Positions 52,428 to 61,145 are shown, numbered from the stretch's first letter. The stretch: 64,000 bases of DNA from Thermus sp. LT1-2-5 (GCF_040363165.1 NZ_BSRG01000002.1:62001-126000); one strand, 5' to 3'. Notes: a model not told the origin generated them from the letters alone. Translations and numbers: made by a program.

Positions 52428-53246
52428 CTAAAGCGCCGCCAAAATGCCGCGCACAAAGCGGCGGAAAATGGGCCCCGTCTCCGCCGCCACCCTTAAGACC
52501 TCCTCCTCCGTGGCGTGGTGCTCCCGCTCGGGCACCGCCATGTCCGTGATGGTGGAAAGGCCCAAGACCCTGGCCCCCAGGTGCCTAAGGGCGATCACCT
52601 CGGGCACCGTGGACATGCCGATGGCATCGGCCCCAAGCTCCCGGAGCATCCTAAGCTCGGCCCGGCTGGCGAAGCTCGGCCCCATGAACCAGGCGTAGAC
52701 CCCCTCAAAGAGGTGGAGGTCCTGCTGCCGGGCCACCCCGCGGGCCAGGGCGAGGAGCTCCGGATCGTAGGCCTCGAACATCACGGGGAAGCGGGGGCCC
52801 AGGCGCTCGTCATTGGGGCCCCGCAAGGGGTTGGCCCCGGCGAAGTTGATGTAGTCCAGGTGGAGCATGATGCCCCCAGCGCGGAAGCGGGGGTTTAACC
52901 CCCCGGCGGCGGAGGTGAGGATAAAGGTCTTGGCCCCGAGGAAGTAGCCCACCCGCACGGGGAAGACCACCTCGCTGGCGCTATACCCCTCGTAGTAGTG
53001 GACCCGGCCCTGGTAGACGAGGACCTTTTTGCCCTCGAGGTACCCCAGCACGAGCCGCCCGGCGTGCCCCGGGGCGGTGGAAAGGGGGAAGTGGGGGATC
53101 TCCCGGTAGGGGATCTCTGCCACCTTCTCCACCTCCTCCGCCAAAGGCCCAAGCCCCGAGCCCAACACCACCCCCACCTCGGGAACGAAGTCCGTCTTGG
53201 ACTGGATGTAGCGTACCGCCTCTTGGATCTCCTCGTAGACGCCCAT
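52428..53246 (-). CDS. Purine nucleoside phosphorylase (trimeric PNP type)
   Basis: The 272-residue protein has GVVLGSGLG (phosphate site), HYYEGY, TSAAGGLNP and GMSTVPEVIALRHLG, characteristic of PunA-type trimeric enzymes. It releases free bases from purine nucleosides, a fit with the nucleoside-binding transport genes at 27139-29811. TAAAAT (53259-53254) ends 7 nt before ATG 53246, so ATG 53255 is unlikely. Confidence 0.94.
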   Translation of the reverse strand: MGVYEEIQEAVRYIQSKTDFVPEVGVVLGSGLGPLAEEVEKVAEIPYREIPHFPLSTAPGHAGRLVLGYLEGKKVLVYQGRVHYYEGYSASEVVFPVRVGYFLGAKTFILTSAAGGLNPRFRAGGIMLHLDYINFAGANPLRGPNDERLGPRFPVMFEAYDPELLALARGVARQQDLHLFEGVYAWFMGPSFASRAELRMLRELGADAIGMSTVPEVIALRHLGARVLGLSTITDMAVPEREHHATEEEVLRVAAETGPIFRRFVRGILAAL

Positions 53247-53253
53247 CCCCGCC

Positions 53254-53293
53254 ATTTTACTCTCACCGCCCCTTCACCGCCTTCCGGTATGCT
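53254..53293. promoter_or_regulatory. Divergent leaderless promoters of the PNP operon and bamA
   Basis: TAAAAT on the minus strand (53259-53254) and TATGCT on the plus strand (53288-53293) lie 28 bp apart. Each ends 7 nt before its start codon. No strong -35 elements were found. Confidence 0.6.
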
Positions 53294-53300
53294 CTTCGCC

Positions 53301-55763
53301 ATGAAGCGGCTTTTCCCCCTGGTCTTCCTCGGCCTCCTGGCCCTGGCCGCCCCCCTCAAGGACGTGGTGGTGGAGGGAGGCGACCCCGTGCTCCAGGCCC
53401 TAGCCCGGGCCGCCTTGCCCTTCGGTGTGGGGGACGAACCGGGGAACCTGGAGGAGGCCCAAAAGGCCATCCTGGCCACGGGCTACTTCCAAAAGGTGGA
53501 GTTGCGCCTGGAAGGGGACGTGCTGAAGGTCCTCCTCACCCCCTACCCCCCCATCCAAGAGGTCAAGGTGGAGGGAAAAGCCTTCCCCCAGGAAAGCCTC
53601 CTCCGCTTCCTGGAGCAAAACTTCGCCATCGGCAAGGAGGCCACCTACAACCCCTTAAGGGCCCAGGAGGCGGCCAAGGCCCTGGCGGAGGCCTATCGGC
53701 AAAACGGCTTCCCCTTCACCCCTAAGGTCTCGGTGGAAACCAAGGAACAGGGGGGCGGCATCCTCCTCACCTTCCGCGTGGAGGAAAGCCCCGAGGTGAA
53801 GGGGGTGCGCCTGGAAGGGGTTTCCCTCCTCCCCCAAGAGACGTTGGCCAAGCTTTTGGACCCCCTCAAGGGTCCCTTCGACTTCGCCAAGTACCAGGAG
53901 GCCCTAAGGGGCATCGCCCAGCGCTACGAGGGGGCGGGCTACCGCTATAGCGGCCCCGACCCAGAGGCAAGCCGCTTGGAAGACGGGGTCCTCACCGTGC
54001 GGGTGCGGGAGCTCAAGGTGGTGCGGGTGGAGGGGGAGGGTCTAGACCTCACCGACTTCCCCCTGAAACCCGGGGACTACCTGAACTATAACGCCCTTCT
54101 GGAAGGGGTCCAGGCCCTTTCCAAGAAGCTTTCCCGGGTGGTGAACTTCACCCTGGTGCCGGAAGGGGAGGGCGTGGTGGTGCAGCTCGCCCTAGGCCCC
54201 GAGGGCGGGGTGATAGAGAAGGTGGAGCTCAAAGGGAACACCGCCTTCCCCACGGAAACCCTCCTCGCCCTCCTCCGCCTCAAGCCGGGGGAGGTCTACA
54301 CCCCCGCCTTAGCCCAGGAGGACGCCCGGCGCCTCGCCAGCTTCTACCAGGAAAAGGGCTACGAGGTGGCGGACGTCCGCTACCGCTTCCAGGGGGGAAC
54401 CTTTGAGCTCGAGGTCCTGGAGCTAAAGATCGGGGGCTACCGCCTGGAGTGGCAGGGGGACCACCGCACCCAGGAGGAGGTGATCCTTAGGGAGCTTCCT
54501 GAACCGGGAAGCCTCTTCTCTGTACAAGCCTTGCGCCAGGCGATGAGCCGCCTCATGGCCACGGGGCTTCTGGCCGAGCCCCCCGGGGTGCGCCTTATGC
54601 CCGGGGAAAAGGAAGACGAGGTCATCGTAGCCTTCTCCCTAAAGGAGGCCCGCACAGGACTCTTTCAACCCGCCATCGGCTGGAGTTCCTTAGAGGGGTG
54701 GTCGGGAAGCTTGACCTTCAAAGAAATCAACTTGTTTGGGCTCGGCCATCAAGCTTCGGCAGACCTGGCTTGGGTCCAAAACGACGCACGGGACAACCTT
54801 TCCTTTTCCCTGGGGTACACTATTCCCTGGCTTTACCTGGACTGGGGCGACCTTAAAGAGGTACGCACTTCCCTCTCCCTTAGCGCCTACTCTGTCCCTA
54901 TAGGAAACAATATCCTCTACGACGGGACCGTAGACACGGGCTGGCAATACACGGAGAGGAGAACCGGTTTTGGCTTAAGCCTCTCCCGCCCCCTATCCAA
55001 GGAGCTACTCAACTTACGGATCTCAATGGGTCTATCCGCCCAAAGGCTGCGGTACGGCTTGGAAATCTACGATGGCAAGGCCCCTTGCAACCCCTCCGCT
55101 GGCCCCTCGGACCCCAACTACTGCGACGGTACCGGGTACAAGGACGTAAACCTCGCACAAAGCCTCTTACCCACCCCTGCCTGGAACCTCCGCCTGGACA
55201 CCGGCCTTGCCTACATCCAGGTGGACAATCCTCGCTTCCGCACCCAAGGGTACGAGCTAAGCCTATCCTCTGGTATCGGCGTGTCTTTCCCGGACACCGG
55301 GGGCCGACAGGCCTACGTCCCCCTGGTAGGGACGGGTAAAACCTATATCCCCCTTACCGAGGACCGGCGTCACGCCCTGGCCTTCCGCCTTTCCGCTGGA
55401 ACCCTCCTAGGCGCTCCTCCTAAAAGCGAGCGCTTCTACCTTTCTGGAAGCGGCGGCGAAGCCTTCCTGCTCCGTGGCTACGACGAGCGTAAGTATAGCG
55501 GCCTCTCCTTCGTCACAGGTTCGGTGGAATACCGCTACGATTTCAACCTCTCTCCCCAAGGAGGTACCAACCTTTACGGCATCGTCTTCGCCGATGGCGG
55601 CTTCACTGACAACACCCAAGGCCTGAAGTGGGGCGGGGGCATAGGGCTTCAGCTGGATTTGGACGTCTTCGGCGTCCTCCTCCCCTCCTTGCGGCTGGAC
55701 TACGCCTTCAGCCCGGAAAAGCCCACGGGCATCCTGCACTTCCGCATCGGGCCCATGTTCTAA
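53301..55763 (+). CDS. bamA: Outer-membrane assembly factor BamA (Omp85)
   Basis: The 820-residue protein has a signal peptide (1-17), serial POTRA domains up to about residue 440 (recurring GEVYTPALAQEDARRLASFYQEKGYEV-type units) and a C-terminal 16-strand barrel beginning near LFQPAIGWSSLEGW. The loop-6 motif is LLRGYDERK, and the last residues are RIGPMF with a terminal aromatic. It inserts outer-membrane beta-barrels. The barrel-coding part (about 54650-55600) has visibly lower GC and different codons from the POTRA part. Confidence 0.95.
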   Translation: MKRLFPLVFLGLLALAAPLKDVVVEGGDPVLQALARAALPFGVGDEPGNLEEAQKAILATGYFQKVELRLEGDVLKVLLTPYPPIQEVKVEGKAFPQESLLRFLEQNFAIGKEATYNPLRAQEAAKALAEAYRQNGFPFTPKVSVETKEQGGGILLTFRVEESPEVKGVRLEGVSLLPQETLAKLLDPLKGPFDFAKYQEALRGIAQRYEGAGYRYSGPDPEASRLEDGVLTVRVRELKVVRVEGEGLDLTDFPLKPGDYLNYNALLEGVQALSKKLSRVVNFTLVPEGEGVVVQLALGPEGGVIEKVELKGNTAFPTETLLALLRLKPGEVYTPALAQEDARRLASFYQEKGYEVADVRYRFQGGTFELEVLELKIGGYRLEWQGDHRTQEEVILRELPEPGSLFSVQALRQAMSRLMATGLLAEPPGVRLMPGEKEDEVIVAFSLKEARTGLFQPAIGWSSLEGWSGSLTFKEINLFGLGHQASADLAWVQNDARDNLSFSLGYTIPWLYLDWGDLKEVRTSLSLSAYSVPIGNNILYDGTVDTGWQYTERRTGFGLSLSRPLSKELLNLRISMGLSAQRLRYGLEIYDGKAPCNPSAGPSDPNYCDGTGYKDVNLAQSLLPTPAWNLRLDTGLAYIQVDNPRFRTQGYELSLSSGIGVSFPDTGGRQAYVPLVGTGKTYIPLTEDRRHALAFRLSAGTLLGAPPKSERFYLSGSGGEAFLLRGYDERKYSGLSFVTGSVEYRYDFNLSPQGGTNLYGIVFADGGFTDNTQGLKWGGGIGLQLDLDVFGVLLPSLRLDYAFSPEKPTGILHFRIGPMF

Positions 55764-55788
55764 TCCTGGCATACTGGTCCTGACGCTC

Positions 55789-56097
55789 ATGAAGGCCTAC
55801 CTGGGTCTTTATACCGCCAGGCTAGAAACCCCAGCCCGGAGCCTAAAGGAGAAGCGGGCCCTCATCAAACCGGCCCTGGAGCGGCTTAAGGCCCGCTTCC
55901 CCGTTTCCGCCGCCAGGCTCTACGGCCTGGACGCCTGGGGGTACGAGGTGGTGGGGTTTAGCCTCCTGGGCAACGACCCCGCCTGGGTGGAACAGACCCT
56001 GCGGGAGGCGGCCCGCTTCCTAGCGCAAAACGGCGCCTTCCGGGTGGCCCTGGAGGAGTTCCGCCTCGAGGCCTTCGACCTGGAAGGCCTCCTCTAG
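55789..56097 (+). CDS. DUF503 protein (YlxP-like)
   Basis: The 102-residue protein shows the DUF503 pattern: SLKEKRALIKPALERLKARFPVSAA and a tail VALEEFRLEAF. Family members often lie beside ribosome-maturation genes. A CATACT box lies 14 nt before the ATG. Its stop shares CTAG with the convergent thiolase gene. Confidence 0.85.
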   Translation: MKAYLGLYTARLETPARSLKEKRALIKPALERLKARFPVSAARLYGLDAWGYEVVGFSLLGNDPAWVEQTLREAARFLAQNGAFRVALEEFRLEAFDLEGLL

Positions 56098-57284
56098 ACG
56101 AGCTCCAAGGCGAAGGCCACCGACCCCCCAGTGCCGTGGCAGATGGCGGCGAGGCCCCTCGCCTCCCCCTTCACCCTCAGGGCGTTCAGGAGGGTGACCA
56201 GGATCCTGGCCCCGCTCGCCCCAATGGGGTGGCCCAAGGCCACCGCCCCCCCGAGGACGTTGAGCCGCTCGTAGGGCACCTTCAGAAGGCGGCTAAAGAG
56301 GACGTTGTTCAGGGCGAAGGCTTCGTTGTTCTCGAAGAGGCCGAAGTCCTCCACCCGCATCCCCAGGCGGTCCAGAAGCCTTCTGGCCGCGGGGATGGGG
56401 GCCTCGGGAAAGCGCCAGGGCTCCCCCGCCGCCCACGCCCCACCCAAGACCTTGGCCAAGGGCTTAAGGCCGTGAGCCTTCACCGCCTCCTCCGAGGCGA
56501 GGAGGAGGGCCGCCGCCCCGTCAGAGATCTGGCTGCTGTTGCCGGCGGTGAGGACCCCGTCCTTGCGGAAGGCAGGCTTTAGCGCCGCCAAGGACTCCAG
56601 GGTGGTTTCGGGCCGGATGCCCTCGTCCTGGTCCACCACCACCGTCCCCTTCTTCCCCAGAACCTCAATGGGCGCGATCTCAAAGGCGAAAAGGCCCTTC
56701 TCCGTGGCCTCGGCGGCCCGCCTGTGGGAGAGGTAGGCAGCCTCGTCTATCTCTGCCCGGCTCACCCCGTAATCCTGGGCTAGCCTTTCCGCCTGCTCCC
56801 CCATGGCTTCCCCGGTGAAGGGGTCGGATAGCCCGTCCCGGAGGAGGATGTCTTGGAGGCTCTCCGGCGCGCCCAGGAGGAACTTGTACCCCCACCGTGC
56901 CCGGTGGGAGAGGTAGAACCCCGCCTGGCTCATGGACTCCATCCCCCCCGCCAGGACCAAATGGGCCTCCCCCGTGCGCAGGAACTGGAAGGCGTTTAGG
57001 GTCGCCATCATCCCCGAGGCGCAGACCATGTCCACCTGGTAGCCGTCCACCTCCTTGGGGATGCCCGCCTTGAGGGCGGCCTGCCTCGGCAGGAGTTGCC
57101 CGTGCCCCGCCCGGAGCACGTTGCCGAAAACGTAAAGGTCCAGCTCCTTCCCCTCCACCCCAGCCCGCTCCAAGGCCGCCTTCATGGCGTGGGCCCCGAG
57201 CTCCACCGGGCTTAGGTCCTTGAGCGCCCCCCCGAACTTGCCGATGGGGGTACGGGCGGCGGAAACGATAAAGACCTCTCCCAT
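56094..57284 (-). CDS. Acetyl-CoA C-acetyltransferase (thiolase)
   Basis: The 396-residue protein has the thiolase triad: nucleophile cysteine in MVCASGMM (about 89), NEAFALN, GHPIGASG histidine and a second cysteine in ICHGTGGSVA. It condenses or cleaves acyl-CoA units. TATGAT (57297-57292) ends 7 nt before ATG 57284, giving a leaderless start. Longer upstream frames run into the divergent pilin gene. Confidence 0.95.
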   Translation of the reverse strand: MGEVFIVSAARTPIGKFGGALKDLSPVELGAHAMKAALERAGVEGKELDLYVFGNVLRAGHGQLLPRQAALKAGIPKEVDGYQVDMVCASGMMATLNAFQFLRTGEAHLVLAGGMESMSQAGFYLSHRARWGYKFLLGAPESLQDILLRDGLSDPFTGEAMGEQAERLAQDYGVSRAEIDEAAYLSHRRAAEATEKGLFAFEIAPIEVLGKKGTVVVDQDEGIRPETTLESLAALKPAFRKDGVLTAGNSSQISDGAAALLLASEEAVKAHGLKPLAKVLGGAWAAGEPWRFPEAPIPAARRLLDRLGMRVEDFGLFENNEAFALNNVLFSRLLKVPYERLNVLGGAVALGHPIGASGARILVTLLNALRVKGEARGLAAICHGTGGSVAFALELV

Positions 57285-57312
57285 AAGGGCCATCATACCA
57301 GGCCATTTATGG

Positions 57313-57318
57313 TAGAAT
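57313..57318 (+). promoter_or_regulatory. -10 box of the pilus/competence operon
   Basis: TAGAAT lies 9 nt before GTG 57328, divergent from the thiolase TATGAT box about 15 bp away. It probably drives pilA1-pilA2-pilA3-comZ, which overlap or adjoin. Confidence 0.5.
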
Positions 57319-57327
57319 TTCAGAAGA

Positions 57328-57810
57328 GTGCGCCGTAGCGGCTTCACCTTCCTGGAAACCCTAGCAGCCCTAGCCCTCCTGGGCCTTATAGGAGCTATTT
57401 TCAGCCTAGAAGGAAGGGCCTGGTTTCTAGCCCAAAAGGAACGGGCAGCCCTGGCAGAGCTCCAAGCCTTCCTGCAAAGAGCCCGCACGGAGGCCGTGAC
57501 CCGCGGGGCCATGGTGGCGGTGGTACAGGAGGCGGGAGAGCTTACCGCCTGCCTGGACAGAAATGGGGATGGCCGCTGCGCCAACGAACCCGTCCTCACC
57601 CGCTATCGCCCCGAGGTCCACAGCGCCTCTGTGGAGCTCGTAAGCGGCTTCCAACCAGGGCTACGCTACAACGCCCTGGGCCGCCCCTACACGGGGGCTC
57701 GACTCGTTCTCCGTCTCGGGGAAAGGAGGACTACCCTGTGCCTCACCTTAGGCGGACGGATCCGGGTAGTTTCCGGAACACGTTGTTACCCTTCCAGCGA
57801 AGAAGGATGA
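57328..57810 (+). CDS. pilA1: Type IV pilin-like protein PilA1 (GspH-like minor pseudopilin)
   Basis: The 160-residue prepilin has a very short leader MRRSG, the peptidase site G|FTFLE and a hydrophobic helix (about 6-28). The globular part has a cysteine pair and a D-x-N-x-D-G-x-C segment (LDRNGDGRC), a possible metal loop. It is the first of a five-gene cluster in the same order as the T. thermophilus DNA-uptake/pilus locus. The start is GTG. Confidence 0.8.
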   Translation: MRRSGFTFLETLAALALLGLIGAIFSLEGRAWFLAQKERAALAELQAFLQRARTEAVTRGAMVAVVQEAGELTACLDRNGDGRCANEPVLTRYRPEVHSASVELVSGFQPGLRYNALGRPYTGARLVLRLGERRTTLCLTLGGRIRVVSGTRCYPSSEEG

Positions 57811-58280
57811 TTTGGCCGAAGCATGAAACCCTTAAAGGTCAGGTAGCGGAGTCCAGCCGTTTCACGGTTGAAGGCCTTAGGCACTCAGCTAGGGGTGCCC
57901 CTAAAGGGTTCACCCTCCTCGAGGCCCTCCTGGCCTTAAGCATTTTGGGAATTGTCCTCCTGGCCTACATCGGTCTTCAGGCAACGAGCCTCAAGGCGCT
58001 CCAGGGGGGACAGGCTACCCAGGCCTTGGCCCGGGAGGCGGAAAATTTCCTGGTTTACCTGCGGGCCAACCCCACCGCCATCCCCGGGCGTTGCCGGGAG
58101 GACATCCCCTTGGGTCCCGCCCGGGCCGCCTGCACCTTCGTCCCCTGCCGGGCGGAGGCGGACGGGTCCCTCGCCTGCGCGGGGGTGAACCCCAAGGAAG
58201 CTCAAGCCTTCCAGATCCTCCTGGAGGTCCCTAGGGAAAGGCCCCGCCTACGGCTGGAAACGGTGGTGTACCAGCCATGA
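57807..58280 (+). CDS. pilA2: Type IV pilin-like protein PilA2 with an unusually long leader
   Basis: The 157-residue protein carries the peptidase site KG|FTLLEALLALSILG. The only in-frame start is ATG 57807 (overlapping the pilA1 stop), which puts 34 residues before the cleavage site, against 5-10 for the other pilins here. The leader-coding DNA (57810-57900) is less GC-rich and contains stops in another frame, so a recent insertion or a frameshift are possible. The mature part has three or four cysteines and resembles PilV/GspI minor pilins. Confidence 0.75.
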   Translation: MIWPKHETLKGQVAESSRFTVEGLRHSARGAPKGFTLLEALLALSILGIVLLAYIGLQATSLKALQGGQATQALAREAENFLVYLRANPTAIPGRCREDIPLGPARAACTFVPCRAEADGSLACAGVNPKEAQAFQILLEVPRERPRLRLETVVYQP

Positions 58281-58984
58281 GGCAAGGTGGCCTCACCCTT
58301 CTGGAACTCCTCCTGAGCCTGGCGATTCTAGGCCTCCTCCTGGGGGCGGTGCTGGCCTTTACCCAGTCCACCGCTCGCCTGGAGCGCCACGGGCGGGCCC
58401 TGGCCCAGCTGAACGGGGAGCTTTCCCTCACCGCCTTGGTCCTTTCCCGGGAAGCCTCCCTGGCCGGCTACCGCTTGGGAGAGGGCACCGCTTTGGAGCT
58501 AAGCCCCGGCGTGGAAGGAGACCGCCTCATCCTCCGCTTCTTCTGCGATACGGGCATGGAACTCTACTGCTCCCGCACCAACATGAACGGGGTGCGCACC
58601 GTGGGCTACCGCCTAAGCCAAGGCACCCTCTACTGGGGCGCCTGCCGAGGTAGCTGCGAGCCCAGCCTCGTCCACCCGGTTATGGACGAGGTAGAGGTTT
58701 TCCGGGTCGCCTACCGAACAGACGCCTGGCAACGGGGAAGCCTCTCCGTAGAACAAACCCCGCAAGGGGCTAGTCCCAAGGTGGCCATGCTCGCCCTTTA
58801 CCTCCTCGCCCGCTCCCCCATCCGCACCAAGGCCTCCCCCTTCACCCCGGGGAGCACCGTGGACTGGGGACAAACCCCAGACCTAGATCGGGAACTTCTC
58901 CTCCGGGACCACACCCCACCCCCGGACGGCCACCCCCGAGCCGAGCGCCTGGTGGTGGTACACACCCCCAACCTCTGGAGGTGA
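58277..58984 (+). CDS. pilA3: Type IV pilin-like protein PilA3 (PilW/GspJ-like)
   Basis: The 235-residue protein has a short leader MRQGG, the site G|LTLLELLLSLAILG and a large beta-rich globular region with four cysteines (CDTG, CSRTN, CRGSC). It starts in an ATGA overlap with pilA2. It is a likely tip minor pilin for DNA uptake. Confidence 0.82.
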   Translation: MRQGGLTLLELLLSLAILGLLLGAVLAFTQSTARLERHGRALAQLNGELSLTALVLSREASLAGYRLGEGTALELSPGVEGDRLILRFFCDTGMELYCSRTNMNGVRTVGYRLSQGTLYWGACRGSCEPSLVHPVMDEVEVFRVAYRTDAWQRGSLSVEQTPQGASPKVAMLALYLLARSPIRTKASPFTPGSTVDWGQTPDLDRELLLRDHTPPPDGHPRAERLVVVHTPNLWR

Positions 58985-58986
58985 GG

Positions 58987-60402
58987 ATGCGGAAAGGTAT
59001 AGCCCTCATTAGCGTGCTCCTCGCCATGGTGGTGATCCTCCTCCTCTCCCTGGCCCTGAGCTTTTGGGCCCAGACCAACCTGGCCACGGGGCGCAACCTG
59101 GCCGGCCAGGCGGCAGCGAGGCAGCGGGCCGAAGCGGGAATCGACCACGCCCTGGCCTACCTCACCCTGGCCCGCCCCCAAGAAGCCCTCACCCTTCAAG
59201 GCCCGGGCTACACTGCTATCCTCACCCCCCAGGGGGGAGGCCTTTACCGAGTGGAAAGCAGGGGCACGGCTGGGTTAGCCCACCACGTAGCGGCGGCGTT
59301 GGTAGCGGTGGAGACCCAGCCCGCCCAGCGCACCGACCCCCTTTTCAGCCAGGGCTGGATCAGCGGCGGACGCATGGCCATCAATGGCGGGGTGAAGCTT
59401 AGGGGGACCCGGCTCCACGCGGACAAGGGTTACACAAACCTCACGGGGCAGATCCAGGTCTGCGACGCGGTCGGGAACAACTGCCGGGACCTAGATCAAG
59501 CCTCCCCCCCACCCGTCACCGGGGGGGAAGGGGTAGCGGACACCCAGTGCAACGCCTCCGGAGCCAACCGAAGCGTCTGCCAAGAGGGCGCACCCAGGTA
59601 CCGCGCCTGCCCCGTGCACCAAACCCCTTCCAAGCCTGAGGTCACCTGCGCCGACTTACTCACGGGCGCCACGGTGCGTTGGGACCAGGCCCACCACATC
59701 TGGACACCTGACGTAGACGCCCTAAGCAGGGCTACCCTGGGGGTGAGGGCCTCGAGTCCCTACACCGACGCCGTGGGCGAGGGAAGGTGCCACGTGAGCC
59801 TCACTTCCTTGGAAGCGAAAGACCCGGACATCAAGACGCTCCAGGCCCTCTCGGGCAAGGAGCTTAGGATCTGCGTACAGGGCAACGCGACCCTCCCCAG
59901 CAACCTCTCCTTAAGCCGCGCCACCTTCTATGTGGGCGGGACTTTTCAGGTAAGAAGCGCCCAACTGGAAGAGGTTCAGGTAGCCGCAGCAGGGGGAATC
60001 AACTTGGGAGACGTGATGGCCAGGGACAGCAAGTTCTTTACCGCAGGTCCCATCGCCCTCAACCCGAACGCTACCTTTTGGGGAGACAGCACCCTGGCAA
60101 GCCGCCAAAGCCTCACCTTTCAGGGCAAAGCAGAGCTTCTCAACGAGCGCGCCCTGGCCATCATCAGCGAGCGGGACATCACCTTTAACGGCCTCGCCGA
60201 AATCCACGCTTTCCTGTGGGCGGGAGGTCACATCCTCTTCAACGGGACCGGAGGCCTCCTCGGCGGCGCGGTAAGCCTAGGGGATGTCATCCAAAGCGGC
60301 GGAGGGGAGTTCTACATTCAGCGCTCCCAGGCGCAGAATAGCGACTTGCCTCGAGAAGCGCCTAAATCCTTGTTTAGGCCGAGGGTCCTCTACCGCCGCT
60401 AG
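58987..60402 (+). CDS. comZ: ComZ-like competence protein (PilX/GspK-like N-terminus)
   Basis: The 471-residue protein has an N-terminus KGIALISVLLAMVVILLLSLAL typical of PilX/GspK. A large domain follows with cysteine pairs and a C-terminal repetitive beta-helix-like part (e.g. GGINLGDVMARDSKFF, WAGGHILFNGTGGLLGGAVSLGDV). In T. thermophilus ComZ binds DNA at the pilus tip. ATG 58987 has GGAGG 5 nt upstream; GTG 58981 overlaps that site. It is shorter than the T. thermophilus protein as I recall it. Confidence 0.8.
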   Translation: MRKGIALISVLLAMVVILLLSLALSFWAQTNLATGRNLAGQAAARQRAEAGIDHALAYLTLARPQEALTLQGPGYTAILTPQGGGLYRVESRGTAGLAHHVAAALVAVETQPAQRTDPLFSQGWISGGRMAINGGVKLRGTRLHADKGYTNLTGQIQVCDAVGNNCRDLDQASPPPVTGGEGVADTQCNASGANRSVCQEGAPRYRACPVHQTPSKPEVTCADLLTGATVRWDQAHHIWTPDVDALSRATLGVRASSPYTDAVGEGRCHVSLTSLEAKDPDIKTLQALSGKELRICVQGNATLPSNLSLSRATFYVGGTFQVRSAQLEEVQVAAAGGINLGDVMARDSKFFTAGPIALNPNATFWGDSTLASRQSLTFQGKAELLNERALAIISERDITFNGLAEIHAFLWAGGHILFNGTGGLLGGAVSLGDVIQSGGGEFYIQRSQAQNSDLPREAPKSLFRPRVLYRR

Positions 60403-60623
60403 CCCCTTTCACACCCTCGAGCCGCCCTAAGGGCGTCCCCCAAAAGGGGGGGTTGACAAGGAAGAAGACCCCGCCGAAAATGGGGGCCGAAAGGAGGTGA
60501 GAGAAGGGTTAGCCGTAAGGGAAAAGGGTTAGAAGGCACGCAGGTTGAAAGGGCTTTTCGGCAACAGGCACTCATGGCCGCGCGATACATAAAGGCGCGG
60601 AAACCTTGAAGGAGAAGTGAAGT
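60403..60623 (+). promoter_or_regulatory. pilA4 promoter and structured 5' untranslated region
   Basis: A perfect -35 TTGACA (60453-60458), a 17-nt spacer and GAAAAT (60476-60481) predict transcription from about 60488. That gives a ~135-nt leader, long for this genome. The leader holds an unused AAGGAGG (60491-60497) and a stem CCGCGC/GCGCGG (60578-60600) just before the real AAGGAGAAG site. A CCCCC-AAAA-GGGGG hairpin (60437-60450) lies right before the -35. Confidence 0.75.
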
Positions 60624-61145
60624 ATGCGGAACGCAAAAGGCTTCACCCTGATTGAGCTCCTGATCGTCATCGCTATCATCGCTATCTTGGCGGCGGTGCT
60701 GATCCCGAACATCCTTAATGCACGTACTCGGGCTTTACAGGCGGCTGCACAATCCTACGCACGCGATGTCCTGACCGCCCTTGAAAGCGTTCAGTCCACC
60801 TATACTAACGTAGACTGGCAGAGGAGCGCTCTTGCAGGCGATCTCACGATCGTTAAAAACGGGCAGGTCGAAACCGCTGTTGGAGGGTGGAAGGATGCCA
60901 ACGGCAATCCTATCAACGACTTGACAGTGGACTTCACGGGCTTCCTCAAAGCCCCATCCAATGGGATTGATACAGTCATTGTGGGTGCTGGAGGCAAAGA
61001 TACTGAAGACGAGATACGAATTTGCGTAGCCCAGAAAGTGCCTGGTGGCAAGTACAACTACTTCTCGCTTTACCCCAACACAAACCGCTTCGCCTCTAAG
61101 CTCAACCAAGAGGCCGTACCCACCAGCTCTGGAAACTGCCCGTAA
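60624..61145 (+). CDS. pilA4: Major type IV pilin PilA4
   Basis: The 173-residue prepilin has leader MRNAKG and the classic mature start FTLIELLIVIAIIAILAAV. A long N-terminal helix is followed by a globular part with two cysteines (ICVAQ and the penultimate C), forming the usual C-terminal disulfide loop. The N-terminus is nearly identical to T. thermophilus PilA4, while the globular part looks different. GC is lower than the surroundings. A strong terminator follows. Confidence 0.88.
   Translation: MRNAKGFTLIELLIVIAIIAILAAVLIPNILNARTRALQAAAQSYARDVLTALESVQSTYTNVDWQRSALAGDLTIVKNGQVETAVGGWKDANGNPINDLTVDFTGFLKAPSNGIDTVIVGAGGKDTEDEIRICVAQKVPGGKYNYFSLYPNTNRFASKLNQEAVPTSSGNCP

Noticed and set aside
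57738..57806. Upstream GTG start for pilA2 at 57738
   Set aside because: It would overlap pilA1 by 70 nt and lengthen the prepilin leader still further; ATG 57807 has the normal ATGA overlap.
60498..60533. Short upstream ORF in the pilA4 leader (GTG, 11 codons)
   Set aside because: The ribosome-binding site overlaps the GTG, so spacing is wrong for initiation.
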